From Luminiphilus sp. (lineage in GTDB: Bacteria > Pseudomonadota > Gammaproteobacteria > Pseudomonadales > Halieaceae), in the NCBI GenBank assembly GCA_029251065.1, contig JAQXEB010000059.1:1-15458 (forward strand): a stretch of DNA of 15,458 bases, in the 5' to 3' direction. The notes beneath the pieces were generated by a model. The model did not search any database. It had not been told where the DNA came from and saw only the letters and a list, made by a program, of their open reading frames with translations. Below are positions 14,377-15,458 of this stretch, piece by piece (the stretch's first letter is position 1; each line of letters opens with the position of its first letter). The position numbers were made by a program, and so were the translations under genes.

Positions 14377-15267
14377 TTAGCCGAAAAGGCCCAGTGACAG
14401 CACATTAAGCCAAGATTTGTCGGCTTTTCGGACTGACCGGTCGGGGTCAAAGTTGCCGTTAGCATCCAAGGTGGGATGGTCTGGGTAGTTATTGCGCAGC
14501 ACCAATAAAGCGTTCTCGGCCAAGGTTTGTTGCTCCAGCAACCGGTAGGATTCAACCATGATGGCGAGTGCGTCCGGCACCGCAATAGTGCCTTGAAAAT
14601 TCTCAAGGACATACCGGCCTCGATTCGCCGCCGCCATGTAAGCGCCTCGGTAAATATAATAGCGCGCTGCATGCAGTTCCGCTTCGGCAAGGAGGTTTTT
14701 CAAATAGCGCATTCGCTGCTGCGCGTCGGGCGCGTATTCGCTGGTGGGGAAGCGCCGCAAAAGTAGCGAGAAGTCCTCAAAAGATTCTCGTGCGGCGCCC
14801 GGGTCTCGTTTAGAGGGGTCCAGCGGGAACAGTTTGGTTAGGAAGTTTTCATCTTCTTCGAATGAGGCAAGGCCTCGCAAATAATAGGCATAATCAACGT
14901 TAGGATGATTGGTGTGCAGCCGGATAAATCGGTCTGCTGCGGCCCGGGCTGCTTCTGCCTGACTGCTTTGATAGTAAGCGTAAATAATCTCAAGCTGGGC
15001 TTGCTCTGCATAGCGACCAAACGGGAATCGAGCTTCAAGGGCCTGCAGCCTAGCCACAGCATCTTTGTAATTTCCCGCCGCCATCCCGCTTTGCGCCGAT
15101 TCGTACAGCGCGAGCTCGGAAGCTTCTTCCGAATCATCCGTGTCTTTTGCGCAACCCGTCAGTAACGCGGCCATTAGGCTGATTAAAACGAGGTGCACTG
15201 CATGAGGGCTAAGGTTCAATGAACGCTCCGGATCTGTGAATGCTTGAAAAGAAGCGTATTTAACCAT
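14377..15267 (-). CDS. bamD: Outer membrane assembly lipoprotein BamD
   Basis: Essential lipoprotein of the BAM complex, which folds beta-barrel proteins into the outer membrane. The signal ends in the lipobox LLTG|C39. The mature part has five tetratricopeptide-type repeats beginning ELALYESAQSGMAAGNYKDAVARLQALEARFPFGRYAEQAQLE, and the BamD-specific stretches TNHPNVDYAYYLRGL (about 118-132) and RRFPTSEYAPDAQQRM (about 169-184). The C-terminus SWLNVLSLGLFG is as in the family. Length 296 is slightly long because about 16 residues precede the usual signal peptide; GTG at 15198 is a shorter but weaker start. It is divergent from rluD with 39 bases between, an arrangement conserved across gammaproteobacteria including E. 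coli. Confidence 0.95.
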   Translation of the reverse strand: MVKYASFQAFTDPERSLNLSPHAVHLVLISLMAALLTGCAKDTDDSEEASELALYESAQSGMAAGNYKDAVARLQALEARFPFGRYAEQAQLEIIYAYYQSSQAEAARAAADRFIRLHTNHPNVDYAYYLRGLASFEEDENFLTKLFPLDPSKRDPGAARESFEDFSLLLRRFPTSEYAPDAQQRMRYLKNLLAEAELHAARYYIYRGAYMAAANRGRYVLENFQGTIAVPDALAIMVESYRLLEQQTLAENALLVLRNNYPDHPTLDANGNFDPDRSVRKADKSWLNVLSLGLFG

Positions 15268-15306
15268 AGCCTCTGCGTTCTCCCAAGCATAGTTGACCGG
15301 CCACCC

Positions 15307-15458
15307 ATGTTCGAAACCCTGATCCGTCGCGAAAGATTACCAGCCTCGTCGGGCCGATTGCGCTTGGATCAGGCCGCCGCGCAGCTGTTTCCTGAGTATT
15401 CCCGGGCAAAACTCCAAGCTTGGATCAAATCCGGCGAGTTGCGGGTTGATGGCCAAGC
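15307..15458 (+). CDS. rluD: 23S rRNA pseudouridine synthase D, 5' part (runs off the window)
   Basis: The first 50 codons only. RLRLDQAAAQLFPEYSRAKL followed by QAWIKSGELRVDG is the S4-like RNA-binding domain at the start of RluD, the enzyme that makes pseudouridines 1911, 1915 and 1917 in helix 69 of 23S rRNA. The catalytic domain with its Asp lies beyond the end of the window. ATG 15307 gives a family-like N-terminus, though no clear ribosome site precedes it. The divergent bamD partner supports the identity over the related RluC and RluA. Confidence 0.88.
   Translation, partial: MFETLIRRERLPASSGRLRLDQAAAQLFPEYSRAKLQAWIKSGELRVDGQ

Noticed and set aside
14356..14396. Imperfect hairpin around the bamD stop (TTGGGC with GCCCAG, GGCT with AGCC) as a terminator
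   Set aside because: The T run is in the loop and not after the stem on either strand, so it does not fit an intrinsic terminator.

Overview
The window joins two unrelated genomes. Positions 1 to about 3270 look like a planktonic Euryarchaeon, most likely Marine Group II (Poseidoniales). Positions from about 3280 to the end are a gammaproteobacterium with a Pseudomonas-like gene order, probably marine. The switch falls inside truncated genes on both sides (an unfinished archaeal reading frame, then only the last ~44 codons of lspA in another frame), so I read it as a chimeric contig and not as lateral transfer. Phylum-level assignment is inference from gene content; no search was run.

Archaeal part. 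On the minus strand lie an archaeal-type SRP RNA (about 58-325), a membrane protein with an N-terminal SAP motif and a zinc ribbon (381-1244), a CcmE-like haem chaperone of the CxxxY type (1305-1697) and class 2 dihydroorotate dehydrogenase pyrD (1719-2858). Diverging from pyrD on the plus strand is an unrecognised protein (from 2912) that is cut by the junction.

Gammaproteobacterial part. A tightly packed plus-strand cluster runs lspA (3' end only) - fkpB - ispH - pilE - fimU - pilV - pilW - pilX - pilY1. Most neighbours overlap by 1-4 bases (GTGA, ATGA or TGATG), which suggests one transcript with translational coupling. It corresponds to the Pseudomonas aeruginosa block fimU-pilVWXY1Y2E-ispH-fkpB-lspA, but with pilE moved next to ispH, the pilus genes in the same direction as ispH, and no pilY2. 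The minor pilins would form the priming tip of a type IV pilus, with PilY1 as the tip adhesin. Here PilY1 is very large (about 1875 residues) because five immunoglobulin/cadherin-like repeats of two kinds sit before its von Willebrand A domain.

Right end. Converging on pilY1 is a second GspH-type pseudopilin, fimT (13585-14247, minus), with a GRxR motif like that of DNA-binding FimT proteins used in natural transformation. Then come bamD (14377-15267, minus), the outer-membrane assembly lipoprotein, and, divergent from it, the 5' end of rluD (from 15307), which runs off the window. The pilSR pair that separates fimT from bamD in Pseudomonas is absent.

No tRNA, rRNA, CRISPR array, insertion sequence or phage gene was seen. 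The only gene-free stretch over 300 bases is 1-380, which holds the SRP RNA.
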